From Dyadobacter subterraneus (lineage in GTDB: Bacteria; Bacteroidota; Bacteroidia; Cytophagales; Spirosomataceae): a stretch of 64,000 nucleotides of DNA. Below, one piece after another: positions 45,459 through 53,758 of this stretch. The notes under the pieces are model-generated. The model saw nothing but the letters and a program-made list of their open reading frames with translations, searched no databases and was not told where the DNA came from. How positions within the stretch are numbered: position 1 is the first letter of the stretch; each line of letters starts with the position of its first letter. Location of the stretch: NCBI RefSeq assembly GCF_015221875.1, contig NZ_JACYGY010000001.1:1736001-1800000 (forward strand), read 5' to 3'. Position numbers and translations under genes: made by a program.

Positions 45459-46352
45459 TTAAGGTAAAATAAGCGCTTGCGACTTCTTATTGTCGGAAAT
45501 CACTTTGACCATTTGTAATACTACTGAAAGTATAATTAATCCGAGTCCGGCGTAAAATGCCCAGTTGAGTTCACGGTTTTCTTTATAAAGAAAAATGGCT
45601 AGGATTATGGTGTAAACCGGTTCAAGATTGAAGCTAAGATTCACCGTAAAAGCAGGGATTTTGTGCAAAGCTTCCGTTAAAAGCATATATAAAAGTACAG
45701 TGCAAAATAAAGAAAGCAAGACAAGATAACCGGTGTCGGACCAAGAAGGCAGCATGGTAGCAACCGGGAAAAAATGCAGATAAAATGGCATGACAACCGC
45801 CAAACCAATACTTCCGCCAATCATTTGAAAGACGGTAATTGTTTCACTTTTATAAACGTGGGCGAGCCGTTCATTGGCTATTGTGAAAAACGCGACCAAC
45901 AGTGAAGAAATAACGCCAAGACCTATTCCAAGGCGATATTTGGAATCAAAACTGAAAATTAATGCGATTCCCAGTAGTGTCAGACTACTGAGAAAAAGCT
46001 CGGAAAAGACAAATTTCCTTTTATTAATTAGCGGTGCAAGAACAGCAGTGAAAAATCCAGTCAGTGAAAAGCACACTACCCCGACCGAAATATTGGAATA
46101 CTTAATACTACCATAAAAAAATATCCAATGCAGTCCGAGCAGGCAGCCAACAGGTGCGATGCGCGCAAAATCCTTTATCGAAATTGTTTTAAGTTTTCCC
46201 GATGATGTTAGAATCAGTAAGAGTAAAATTCCTGAAATCAGCATTCGATACCAGACGAGCAATCCTTCATTAAGCGTTATCAGCTTTCCAAAAACTCCTG
46301 TAAAACCTGCCAGCAGGATGGCGCTGTGTAATTGTAGAAATGCTTTTCTCAT
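45459..46352 (-). CDS. EamA/DMT-family transporter
   Basis: 297 residues with ten hydrophobic helices and the two-fold EamA repeat; LGLHWIFFYGSIKYSNISVGVV resembles the helix 3-4 segment of the first EamA unit, and LNFNLEPVYTIILAIFLYKE-like sequence (SFNLEPVYTIILAIFLYKE) is the hallmark of the second. DMT proteins export amino acids or other small metabolites. Substrate unknown. Followed on the same strand by the S9 peptidase. Confidence 0.92.
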   Translation of the reverse strand: MRKAFLQLHSAILLAGFTGVFGKLITLNEGLLVWYRMLISGILLLLILTSSGKLKTISIKDFARIAPVGCLLGLHWIFFYGSIKYSNISVGVVCFSLTGFFTAVLAPLINKRKFVFSELFLSSLTLLGIALIFSFDSKYRLGIGLGVISSLLVAFFTIANERLAHVYKSETITVFQMIGGSIGLAVVMPFYLHFFPVATMLPSWSDTGYLVLLSLFCTVLLYMLLTEALHKIPAFTVNLSFNLEPVYTIILAIFLYKENRELNWAFYAGLGLIILSVVLQMVKVISDNKKSQALILP

Positions 46353-46401
46353 TAATATGACTTATCCGGGAATTTAATTTTATCAGACTTGAACGAGCTG
46401 A

Positions 46402-46833
46402 TCAGTTGATAGGAGCGCTCAATTTCCAAACTTTACAAGTGCCGGTTGAGGAAATTGCAGGTACAAAAGAGTAGTGAATTGAATGTTTAATCAAACCTGA
46501 ACAATTTACATCTGCTGTTACAATCAGTGTCTTATACCTCTTTAAAATGCTATCGGGCACTGTTATCTGCGTAGTAGTTACTTCATGGATTTTTAAATCG
46601 GTTTCGGTATATCCCTTTGCAGCAGAATCTTTTACGGCATAAATCATCCATTCAATTCCAACTTGGTCACCGTTACGTTCAGCTGTTAATTTCAATCCGC
46701 TACCCGTTTGACAGGCGGGATCTGCTGAAATGTTCGATACAGCATTACAAACTCCATTATCTGTATCATCATTACAGGATGTAAGAATTTGTAATGGAAA
46801 CAAAAGACATATTAAATATGAAAGTTTTGTCAT
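46402..46833 (-). CDS. Lipoprotein of unknown function
   Basis: About 143 residues from the ATG at 46831-46833 (MTKLSYLICLLFPLQILTSC); two ATGs a little further upstream are alternatives. The lipobox ILTSC gives a lipidated Cys20. Four further Cys residues in the mature part (VCNAV, PACQ, NCSG, TCKVW) suggest disulfides. The mature domain has the strand pattern of an immunoglobulin-like fold. No family recognised. Confidence 0.75.
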   Translation of the reverse strand: MTKLSYLICLLFPLQILTSCNDDTDNGVCNAVSNISADPACQTGSGLKLTAERNGDQVGIEWMIYAVKDSAAKGYTETDLKIHEVTTTQITVPDSILKRYKTLIVTADVNCSGLIKHSIHYSFVPAISSTGTCKVWKLSAPIN

Positions 46834-46930
46834 TCCCATACTGTTGTAAGTTAGCATCAGTTACTTAAAGATAGAAAAAATATGCCGCAAGCTTTAACAG
46901 AATAAACTGATCTTTTTTAAAACTGAACAA

Positions 46931-47818
46931 TTAGGGTTTAGCCTTTTCGAGATAACCATTATCACCTAACCAATCTGCCATGCGCTGCGGCCAGGATTTA
47001 ATACTTTGCCAGGGAGAGCGATTTCCCATGTTGAATCCGTGATCACCTTTTGTGTACAAATGCGCTTCCACCGGACGTTTCGCTTCACGATATTTTACCA
47101 GTAAGCTTGTTGTAGTGACTGAGCAGCAAGGGTCATCATTTGCGGCGAGCAAAAATGCAGGCGGTGCATCCTGAGGAACAACATCCGGAATTCCCAGAGG
47201 TCCTGGATAAATCAGCATTTGAAAATCAGGTTTTCCGTTTAAGCGGTCAATGGGATCTTTTGCGGCCGCATCACCTTTTCCTGATTCATAGGCAACGGCT
47301 GCAACAACCTCACCACCAGCGGAAAATCCAAGCATTCCAACGCGGTTATTATCAATTCCATATTCTTTTGCCAGGCTTCTAACCTGCCGGATAGCCCGCA
47401 ATCCGTCCTCACGAGGTTGCTTTTCCAATGAATATGGAGAGCCTTCTTCTCTTGGAAGACGATATTTCAATACAAAAACCGTAATGCCAAGTTTGGCCAG
47501 ATACTCAGCTGGCTCCGTACCTTCGGCGTTATAAACAAGTAATCGGAAGCCGCCTCCAGGACAAATCACAACCGCTGTTCCGTTGGCTTTTCCTGCGGGC
47601 GGGAGAAATACCTGAAGAGAGGGATTGTGAATATTTTTCACCCAATAATCCTTGGCAGATTCGGCCTCTTTTGATTTTACTTCGAAATCGGGAGGGCCGT
47701 TTTTCCATAATGGGATTATGGTTTTGGCTTGTTGGGCGTTGGTTATGAATGAGGTAAGTGTTAGAAAAAATACTATCCTGATTCTTACTTTTAAGATATT
47801 GTTTGGAAAAGATTTCAT
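46931..47818 (-). CDS. Secreted alpha/beta hydrolase (esterase/xylanase-type)
   Basis: About 295 residues from the ATG at 47816-47818 (MKSFPNNILKVRIRIVFFLTL); a much longer open frame would run through the PIN gene and is rejected. A signal peptide ends near NAQQ. AVVICPGGGFRLLVYNAEG is the oxyanion-hole region, and Ser in MLGFSAGGEVV is the nucleophile; the His is in KGDHGFNMG. The family is close to endo-1,4-beta-xylanase/acetylxylan-esterase-like BD-FAE hydrolases, which deacetylate or hydrolyse sugar esters. Follows the PIN/antitoxin pair on the same strand. Confidence 0.9.
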   Translation of the reverse strand: MKSFPNNILKVRIRIVFFLTLTSFITNAQQAKTIIPLWKNGPPDFEVKSKEAESAKDYWVKNIHNPSLQVFLPPAGKANGTAVVICPGGGFRLLVYNAEGTEPAEYLAKLGITVFVLKYRLPREEGSPYSLEKQPREDGLRAIRQVRSLAKEYGIDNNRVGMLGFSAGGEVVAAVAYESGKGDAAAKDPIDRLNGKPDFQMLIYPGPLGIPDVVPQDAPPAFLLAANDDPCCSVTTTSLLVKYREAKRPVEAHLYTKGDHGFNMGNRSPWQSIKSWPQRMADWLGDNGYLEKAKP

Positions 47819-47844
47819 ATAAGTGTTTAGGTAATTTGCCCGTA

Positions 47845-48258
47845 TTAATTGTTTTGAAGAAATTCGGAAATTGTAATAATTGAAGTATTTTGAAAAGGAT
47901 TTAAGTCTAACAAATCTTTGTCGCCAGTAAGAAGAAAATCCGCGCTGCCATCTATTGATAGCCCCAATAAGAAATTGTCTTTGGGGTCCCTGCAAACTTC
48001 TATTTTTGAAGTTACAAACACAAATTCGGCATGCTCTTCAATTGTTTTTAAAATTTCTTCAACATCCTTTTGAGGGAAAAAACGTCGGAATTTTGGTCTT
48101 TGAGCAACCTCTAGAAATTCTTCAAGTAACTCCGAGCTGAAAATCAGGATAGCCCGTTTTGAAAATATTATGTCATCAAGTTTAGACAGATCCTTTGTAA
48201 TAAGAAAGCTTATCCAAAGATTGGTATCCAAGATGATTCTTACAGCATTATTTTGCAT
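47845..48258 (-). CDS. PIN-domain toxin of a toxin-antitoxin pair
   Basis: 137 residues. The PIN active-site acids are present: Asp11 (LDTNLWIS), Glu43/Glu46 (ELLEEF), Asp91/Asp94 (RDPKDNFLL) and Asp113 (TGDKDLL). It belongs to the putative toxin PIN family found beside small antitoxins in many bacteria (COG1569 type). PIN toxins cleave RNA in a metal-dependent way. The gene overlaps the upstream antitoxin by 11 bases, the classic coupling of such pairs. Confidence 0.88.
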   Translation of the reverse strand: MQNNAVRIILDTNLWISFLITKDLSKLDDIIFSKRAILIFSSELLEEFLEVAQRPKFRRFFPQKDVEEILKTIEEHAEFVFVTSKIEVCRDPKDNFLLGLSIDGSADFLLTGDKDLLDLNPFQNTSIITISEFLQNN

Positions 48259-48460
48259 AGCGCTGGCTTCTTATTAATTCCACCTCCGCTGTTATTTCTT
48301 CAAGTGAGGGGATATTTTTAGCCTTTGTTCTAAGTTTTTCCAAAATAGATGCAAAGCCATTTTTTGATGAATCCTGAATAGCGATTAAATCTAGGTCAGC
48401 CAGATCCTCTAATAATTTTTCAGCTTTTGGATTCAAAATATCTATTCTTATAGTATTCAT
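48248..48460 (-). CDS. Antitoxin partner of PIN toxin
   Basis: 70 residues: MNTIRIDILNPKAEKLLEDLADLDLIAIQ forms a short strand and helix, as seen in small antitoxins whose N-terminus binds DNA. The protein is acidic and ends in a helix (PSLEEITAEVELIRSQRYAK) that would wrap the toxin. The gene precedes the PIN toxin and overlaps it by 11 bases. Antitoxins usually repress their own promoter. Family is not firmly recognised; identity rests mainly on position, size and overlap. Confidence 0.8.
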   Translation of the reverse strand: MNTIRIDILNPKAEKLLEDLADLDLIAIQDSSKNGFASILEKLRTKAKNIPSLEEITAEVELIRSQRYAK

Positions 48461-48527
48461 CTTTTTCTTTGATTAATTAGATCGAATATAATAATATTCT
48501 TTTGGATATCCATCCACAACCATTTCC

Positions 48528-49013
48528 CTACCCCCGCCACTTAAACGATTTATCATCAATCGCTCGCATGGTGCACAAGATGCCATTCAAATGGTCATAT
48601 TCATGTTGCAGTAATTCTGATAAATCATCAGCCATTTTCCATTCCTGAGGCTGCCAGTTTTCATCAAGGTATTTGATTGTCAAACTTTTATGTCTCTTTA
48701 CTTTGACTAACAGATTGGGGAAACTCATACAGTCGTCCCAAAGCTCAAACATTTCATCACTTAATTCGCTAAATTCAGGATTGATAAAAATAACCGGTTT
48801 ATCGATTTGCATGTAAATCAGCCTTTTCATAATTCCGAGCTGAGGCGCCGCAATAGCCCGGCCAAAATTATATTTTGCCCTGATTTCTCTCATAACATTA
48901 TCCAGATCGGCTACCCATTTTTTTACCATTGGCAATTCTGTTTGTAAAACGGGTTCACAAACTTCATAAAGAAGCGGATGCCCCAATTGCAGCATATCAT
49001 TTAAGCCTTTCAT
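48528..49013 (-). CDS. Divergent peptide deformylase-like protein
   Basis: 161 residues. Motif 1 is GRAIAAPQLG (usual GxGLAAPQ; second Gly is Ala53), motif 2 is WDDCMSFPN (usual EGCLS; Cys95 kept), motif 3 is LLQHEYDHLNG (His137, Glu138, His141). All three metal ligands and the catalytic Glu remain, so it can bind iron or zinc, but the changed motif 2 (Asp93-Asp94) is typical of type III deformylase-like proteins rather than the housekeeping enzyme. The start overlaps the upstream GNAT stop by 4 bases (ATGA), so they are coupled. The usual def gene is presumably elsewhere. Confidence 0.85.
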   Translation of the reverse strand: MKGLNDMLQLGHPLLYEVCEPVLQTELPMVKKWVADLDNVMREIRAKYNFGRAIAAPQLGIMKRLIYMQIDKPVIFINPEFSELSDEMFELWDDCMSFPNLLVKVKRHKSLTIKYLDENWQPQEWKMADDLSELLQHEYDHLNGILCTMRAIDDKSFKWRG

Positions 49014-49465
49014 TTTTTCAATTCTTTTTCAAAACAGACACTATTGTCTATTCCTATATACTGACCGTAATTAGGAATTCTCTTATAGCCGTTTTTTTCA
49101 TAAAGTTTGATTGCTTCCGGCTGTCTTTTCCCCGTTTCCAGAACACATTTTGTATAGGACAATTCGGCTGCCCAATTTTCTAATTCTGTCAAAACAGCAG
49201 TTGCAATTCCCTTACCGCGATCTTGTGGTGCGGTGTACATGCGTTTCATTTCCATGCTGTCCGGCATAAATTCTTTCATCGCACCACAGCCAACAGGTTC
49301 GTCATTTTCAATAGCCACGACGGCGTGTTTTATTTTATCAATTTTGTTGAACTGGGAGTAAAATGTATGATCAGCGCCATCTCTCTGTGCCAGATCGGCA
49401 TCAAGTTTTTTCACGAGTGCGATGAAGTCATTATCGTCGGAGTTGGTTCGGACCAGGTTGAGCAT
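49010..49465 (-). CDS. GNAT family N-acetyltransferase
   Basis: About 151 residues from the ATG at 49463-49465 (MLNLVRTNSDDNDFIALVKKL). The acetyl-CoA P-loop MYTAPQDRGKGIATAVLTELE and the following LYEKNGYKRIPNYGQY motif are typical. GCGAMKEF occupies the beta-4 strand. The substrate is unknown; this subgroup (elaA/YkwB-like small GNATs) is commonly annotated as N-acetyltransferase. It is coupled by a 4-base overlap to the deformylase-like gene, an unusual pairing that might indicate N-terminal protein processing. Confidence 0.9.
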   Translation of the reverse strand: MLNLVRTNSDDNDFIALVKKLDADLAQRDGADHTFYSQFNKIDKIKHAVVAIENDEPVGCGAMKEFMPDSMEMKRMYTAPQDRGKGIATAVLTELENWAAELSYTKCVLETGKRQPEAIKLYEKNGYKRIPNYGQYIGIDNSVCFEKELKK

Positions 49466-49584
49466 AGTATATTTCTGACTGAAAGTAATCTTTTTGAGAG
49501 AAAACAAAAATATAAATTTAACGAAATCCTTTATCTGGTTTTCTGTTTTTTTTTGCAGGTAAGCTTAACGTTTTCACAAAAAAG

Positions 49585-50372
49585 TTATTCGCTCAAAAAT
49601 CGCAAAACATAGTCATTTATTTCTTTTTGCTGTGCTTTTGTTCCATGATTGTCCATGTCGTTAGGAATGGTATCAGGCAGTTTAATAATGGTTATCGCAA
49701 ATTGGTTTTGCTCTTCCGTCGATGGCAGCACACCTTCATCTGCGGACTGATCGCTTGAACGGAGTAATATACTTTCAGACTTTTTATTCGGGGTAAAGCC
49801 ATTCTTTTGTTATCCAGCGTGATTATTTTACTGATTATACCTGGATATTTTTGTGGAAACAAAGCCGTCATATCTCCGCCATTCGAATGTCCGATTAATG
49901 TTATGTTTTTGAAATCTAGATCCGGATAAGATTTTTTTATTTCATTGATCACAAATAAAATATTATCTGCTCCCCGGTCCCAAAATGGTCGTCGCACAAC
50001 TTGCGGAATTCCTGTTGCCGGAATTAGGTCATCTGTTTGTAATTCATGCTGGACACTGGCAACGAAATATCCGTGAGAGGCCAGATTTTCGGTCAGATAT
50101 GATGCCTGTTTATTCCCACCAGGCATATTTTGATAATAACCATGACTAAAAATGACCAGTTTTTGCTTTCTGATTTTTGTTGTATTAGGTAAATAAAGCA
50201 TGACCGGAACCTGCCGTTTTCTTGTGCTATCAAACAAATTCAGGCTGTCGGTTTTAACCTGAACCAGCTGTTTGACAGATTGAGCTGAAATACCCGTAGA
50301 TGCAAAATGATTATAATCAGCAGTTTGCCAAAAATGATTCGCGACATTTGAAATAGACAGTTTTTTGGAATT
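49585..50372 (-). pseudogene. Alpha/beta hydrolase gene broken at both ends
   Basis: On the minus strand a frame opens after TAA at 50373-50375 with SISNVANHFWQTADYNHFAS, lacking any ATG or signal peptide, and continues through VIFSHGYYQN, ASVQHELQTDD and the nucleophile elbow LIGHSNGGDMT. After KRMALPR the expected ending (LLRSSDQSADEGVLPST ... NDYVLRFLSE, stop at 49585) lies in a different frame, so a one-base deletion near 49765 has shifted it. The product is a chlorophyllase/dienelactone hydrolase-like esterase. Its N-terminus has been lost and its C-terminus is frameshifted, so it is unlikely to be functional. A TTG-start frame at 50237-49692 would give a truncated 181-residue protein. 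Confidence 0.75.
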
Positions 50373-50435
50373 TTATACAAAATCCGTTTAAATATCAGAG
50401 AAAAATTGATATGTCTTTAACGATGCCCAATGGCA

Positions 50436-51941
50436 TTACTGTTCGTAAACATCGTACTTATCAATCGTCTTGATCTTTTTCAAACCCTGAAATTCGTAGC
50501 CAAGAACATTTGTTGGAACATCACCGCTTTTTACCACAACAAATCTGATCTTTTTTTCCTTTACCATGTTTCTGAAATTCTGAAAATCGAAAATCTTGTT
50601 TCTGTCGGCAAGGTAAACAACGTCGGTAAAAGGCAGCAATATATTTCTAAACAAGAAGTGTTTAAGATAAACATTCTGGTAATTATCTGCATCACAAACA
50701 TATACCCATTCTTTATCGGTCAATTTTTTTTCATTGGTAATAAATTCTGCTACTTCTCTTTCTTTAAAATATTGATCAGTATATAAACTATGAGGCTGCT
50801 TATGATAAGCCATATATACAAAAAGCGTGCAATGAACGGCGACAATGACCAGATAAGAGGCAAGAAGTGCTCGTAGTATGTTTGATTTAAATAAATTTGT
50901 CCGTTTTGGTTCTGTGAAAAACAGCGTGATTTGGATAACTGCAATGATCAGATAATCCTGATAATACCCAACTCCTGCACCCACTTTGAAAGCTGTGGCA
51001 GTGGCAAATAAAAAGAATATGGAACTGACAATGGCCAGGAAGCGGTAAAATGCCGATTCCCGATTAGTCAGGGAATAAAATGTAATGATGAAATTAAAAA
51101 TAATGAGCGGAGCAAATTGTAGTAGAAATCTTTCTAATGTCCAGTCATAAAACCAGTCCCAGCTGATGGAATTTTCGACTCCACCAACAATGTTTGCAAA
51201 GAAAACAGGGATCGAATTTATAGGTAAAATAGCAAGATAGAGTGCAAAGAATGCCACTCCCGCAAGAATTAGTTTTGCCAAAAGTTTCCACTGACTTTCA
51301 TAAATACAAAAAAGACCGAGCGCGATGGCATGTATGGTGCCACTTTGTTTTACGAAAAATGCCATGACAGAAATAAAAATAGCAAGGATATACCATAAAT
51401 CATTCCTAGATGCAGATGTTATTGCTTTAAAAACAACAGTTACGTATAATGTAGTAAGTAATACGACAAGGCTGTCGGGCCGGGAGCTGGTTAATATCCA
51501 AAAGGCCAGAATCTGAAATACAAGACATGCCGTTAGTATTCCGGTTATCCTCTTTCGTTTTGTCAATCTGGTCAGGATAAACGCCACGGAGAGAGACGCT
51601 AAAACTGTAAGCATAATGGAAACAAACCGGCTGCTTACAAAAACCTTATGCACATCATTTGGAAGCCAGCCGTTAATTTTTAAAAACAGACTGATGATAA
51701 AAAAATATAAAGGTGTGTATTGGGTAAAACGAAACGGAGCCAATTCCGGATCGGTATATATCGGTCGGTTATCCGTAAGAAACTGAATTGGGAAAATAGT
51801 ACTCGCTTCACTTCCAGATATATCCGGAAGAAAACTCGTAGAAAAATAGACCTTAATAATAATTAAAATCAAGGAAGAAAGTAAGCTGATCGCTGCCGAA
51901 ATTTTAAACAAATTTATTCTTATCCAGTTATAAAATATCAT
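50436..51941 (-). CDS. GT-C type membrane glycosyltransferase (PMT_2/ArnT-like)
   Basis: 501 residues with ~10-12 membrane helices. After the first helix a loop carries PDISGSEASTIFPIQFLTDNRPIYTDPE, the position of the conserved acidic pair that binds the lipid-linked sugar in GT-C enzymes such as ArnT/PMT, and the C-terminal ~120 residues form a soluble domain. These proteins transfer sugars from polyprenyl phosphate to lipids or proteins on the periplasmic side. Specificity is not evident. Isolated gene; its downstream neighbour is the broken hydrolase. Confidence 0.8.
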   Translation of the reverse strand: MIFYNWIRINLFKISAAISLLSSLILIIIKVYFSTSFLPDISGSEASTIFPIQFLTDNRPIYTDPELAPFRFTQYTPLYFFIISLFLKINGWLPNDVHKVFVSSRFVSIMLTVLASLSVAFILTRLTKRKRITGILTACLVFQILAFWILTSSRPDSLVVLLTTLYVTVVFKAITSASRNDLWYILAIFISVMAFFVKQSGTIHAIALGLFCIYESQWKLLAKLILAGVAFFALYLAILPINSIPVFFANIVGGVENSISWDWFYDWTLERFLLQFAPLIIFNFIITFYSLTNRESAFYRFLAIVSSIFFLFATATAFKVGAGVGYYQDYLIIAVIQITLFFTEPKRTNLFKSNILRALLASYLVIVAVHCTLFVYMAYHKQPHSLYTDQYFKEREVAEFITNEKKLTDKEWVYVCDADNYQNVYLKHFLFRNILLPFTDVVYLADRNKIFDFQNFRNMVKEKKIRFVVVKSGDVPTNVLGYEFQGLKKIKTIDKYDVYEQ

Positions 51942-52569
51942 TTTGTGCAGGGCTAGGTTCTTTTAAAGGGTACCTGGAACAAATAGTTTGCCAGGGCTTA
52001 ACTTATTATTAACCAGAGTCACAGATATGCAGCTATTAGATGATTATCGGTAACTGGCAATGGCACTTTAAATCTTAGGGTTGTTGAATAATTTTTGGCT
52101 TCGATACACATATGAGCCTTGGCAAATGACTGATTTATTCAAATGAGAGAGAATTCCCAGTATTATATTTAGCAGAAGTAAGTACGTTTTCAAATTTTAT
52201 TATTGAGGGTGAGTATTCGTTTTTGTCAGACAAATTTATGAATTTGTGTAGAATATGTAACCATTAGAAGATTAATATTTACAATTCTTATAATTTTTTT
52301 GTGGTGAAATATGGCCATTGTGAATCTTAATTGTTAAATCAATTTCCGTAGGTCTATTGAAAGCCATTTATTTTCCGCGGTTAGGTATAGGACACCATTT
52401 AGGGGAAATAACGTTGTAAGAGGTGGAAAATAAATATCATTTGAATAATAAAAAATTACTATACCAAGATAAATACTAAGTAATTATTAAAGTAAAACAG
52501 GAGTTTCAAATATATGTTTTACAATTATTTAAATAAAAATTATGGCATAAGGTGTAAAACTTGAATCAT
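51942..52569. other. 628-base AT-rich intergenic region
   Basis: No coding frame, RNA signature or strong hairpin. It contains scattered TTTG elements and a small inverted repeat (ACAAATT/AATTTGT near 52230), typical of promoter-rich Bacteroidota intergenic DNA. It lies between the starts of the membrane glycosyltransferase (51941) and the end of the MarR-GNAT gene. Confidence 0.4.
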
Positions 52570-53523
52570 TTACATTTCCATGACCATGATCTTCTCCGTT
52601 CGTTTTAAAACGTCCATTTGAGGTGGAGCCATCTGGTCGCTGAAGCCTAATTTGTAATATAATTTATGTGCTTGCGGCATTGACATTGTGGTTTGGAGCC
52701 AAAGCTGTTTTACATTATTTTCTTTGCAGCGGGAGATACATCTTTCAATAAGCTTAGTTGCAATACCGAGTTTACGCGCTTCCGGATCGATAAATAATTT
52801 AGCAAATTCAAAAGTGTCTTCGTTGAGACGTTTTAAGGCCACCACACCGACAGGTTTATTTTGGTACATTGCAAAAAATAAAAAACCACCTTTTTCGATG
52901 TACGCTTTGTCAGGGTTGTGGAGGGTGTATTGGTCTTCTTCTTCCAAAACACCGTTTAATACACCGAGCAGCCAGTTTCCTGCCAGATCGTAAAAATATT
53001 TTTTTAGGGAAGGTTTGTAATCCAGAATTAACAGCGGCTCATCTTTACCTATCAATTTTGCTCTTTCATGAATCGGGGTTTTATATATAGCATGGTCAAT
53101 CCGGTTGATAATATTCAGGAAATCCGGATGTCCGGCGTGGAGAACTTGTTTGAGCGCGAGGGAGAAATCATTCCAGATTATGCGCAGCTTTTCTAAAAGT
53201 ATTTTCCCGGCATCAGAAATTGAAATGTGTTTTGATCTGCCATCTTTTGGATGTTCAACAACGGTGACCAGTCCGTTTGTCTCCAATTCCCTGACTACAT
53301 TTTTAACCGTAATATGAGAAAAACCGATTTCCTCTGCAAGCTCGACAACCGTTTTAGCCTCTTCTGAGATTGATAAGATATAGAAAACAGAAAACCAGCT
53401 GGCCTTGAAATCGACATTGTTGTCTTTGTAAATTTTGTCTCCGTCAACATGCAATTTTTCACTGATCCGGCGAAATCTGGTTGCTCCGGCAAGAAATCCG
53501 ATTTGTGTGATTTGATCTGACAT
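52570..53523 (-). CDS. MarR regulator fused to GNAT acetyltransferase
   Basis: 317 residues. Residues ~1-150 form a MarR winged helix (ILSISEEAKTVVELAEEIGFSHITVKNVVRELETNGLVTVVEHPKDGRSKHISISDAGK). Residues ~165-317 are a GNAT domain (FFAMYQNKPVGVVALKR; FIDPEARKLGIATKLIERCISRC; YYKLGFSDQ). Bifunctional MarR/GNAT proteins are known in several phyla; they may acetylate a small molecule while regulating its detoxification, but the target is unknown. A duplicated palindromic operator lies directly upstream, so it likely regulates itself. Confidence 0.92.
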   Translation of the reverse strand: MSDQITQIGFLAGATRFRRISEKLHVDGDKIYKDNNVDFKASWFSVFYILSISEEAKTVVELAEEIGFSHITVKNVVRELETNGLVTVVEHPKDGRSKHISISDAGKILLEKLRIIWNDFSLALKQVLHAGHPDFLNIINRIDHAIYKTPIHERAKLIGKDEPLLILDYKPSLKKYFYDLAGNWLLGVLNGVLEEEDQYTLHNPDKAYIEKGGFLFFAMYQNKPVGVVALKRLNEDTFEFAKLFIDPEARKLGIATKLIERCISRCKENNVKQLWLQTTMSMPQAHKLYYKLGFSDQMAPPQMDVLKRTEKIMVMEM

Positions 53524-53532
53524 AGTGACTAT

Positions 53533-53574
53533 ATATGAAAGTACTTTTGTAAATATATAAAAGTACTTTCATAT
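53533..53574. promoter_or_regulatory. Nested palindromic operator of the MarR-GNAT gene
   Basis: ATATGAAAGTACTTTT (53533-53548) and AAAAGTACTTTCATAT (53559-53574) form a perfect 16-base inverted repeat with a 10-base spacer. Each arm also contains the self-complementary AAAGTACTTT; their centres are 22 bases apart, about two helical turns. This looks like two MarR dimer sites on one face of the helix. It starts 10 bases before the ATG of the MarR-GNAT gene and covers the likely promoter (TATATTTA lies between the arms). Confidence 0.75.
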
Positions 53575-53697
53575 CAAAAAATCTTTTGCTTTTTTGATAT
53601 TCTAATTTTAAGATTTGGACTAAACACTAATCTGGTTAATGTTATTCAAAACGCTCAGTTATTAAAAGTGGGAATATTTCTGTTTGGCATTTAAAGT

Positions 53698-53728
53698 AAA
53701 ACCCCTCCAATAAAATTGGAAGGGTTTT
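53698..53728. terminator. Terminator of DUF6923-type T9SS gene
   Basis: AAAACCCCTCCAAT (53698-53711) pairs with ATTGGAAGGGTTTT (53715-53728) around a 3-base loop with one C/A mismatch; a T-run follows on either strand. It lies ~30 bases past the stop at 53759 of the minus-strand gene. Confidence 0.8.
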
Positions 53729-53758
53729 GTGATTCCTGCTTTTCTAAAATAGTTTTTT

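Noticed and set aside
47819..47995. N-terminal extension of the secreted esterase
   Set aside because: The extension lies inside the PIN toxin gene in another frame and removes the signal peptide from the N-terminus; the ATG at 47818 is far better.
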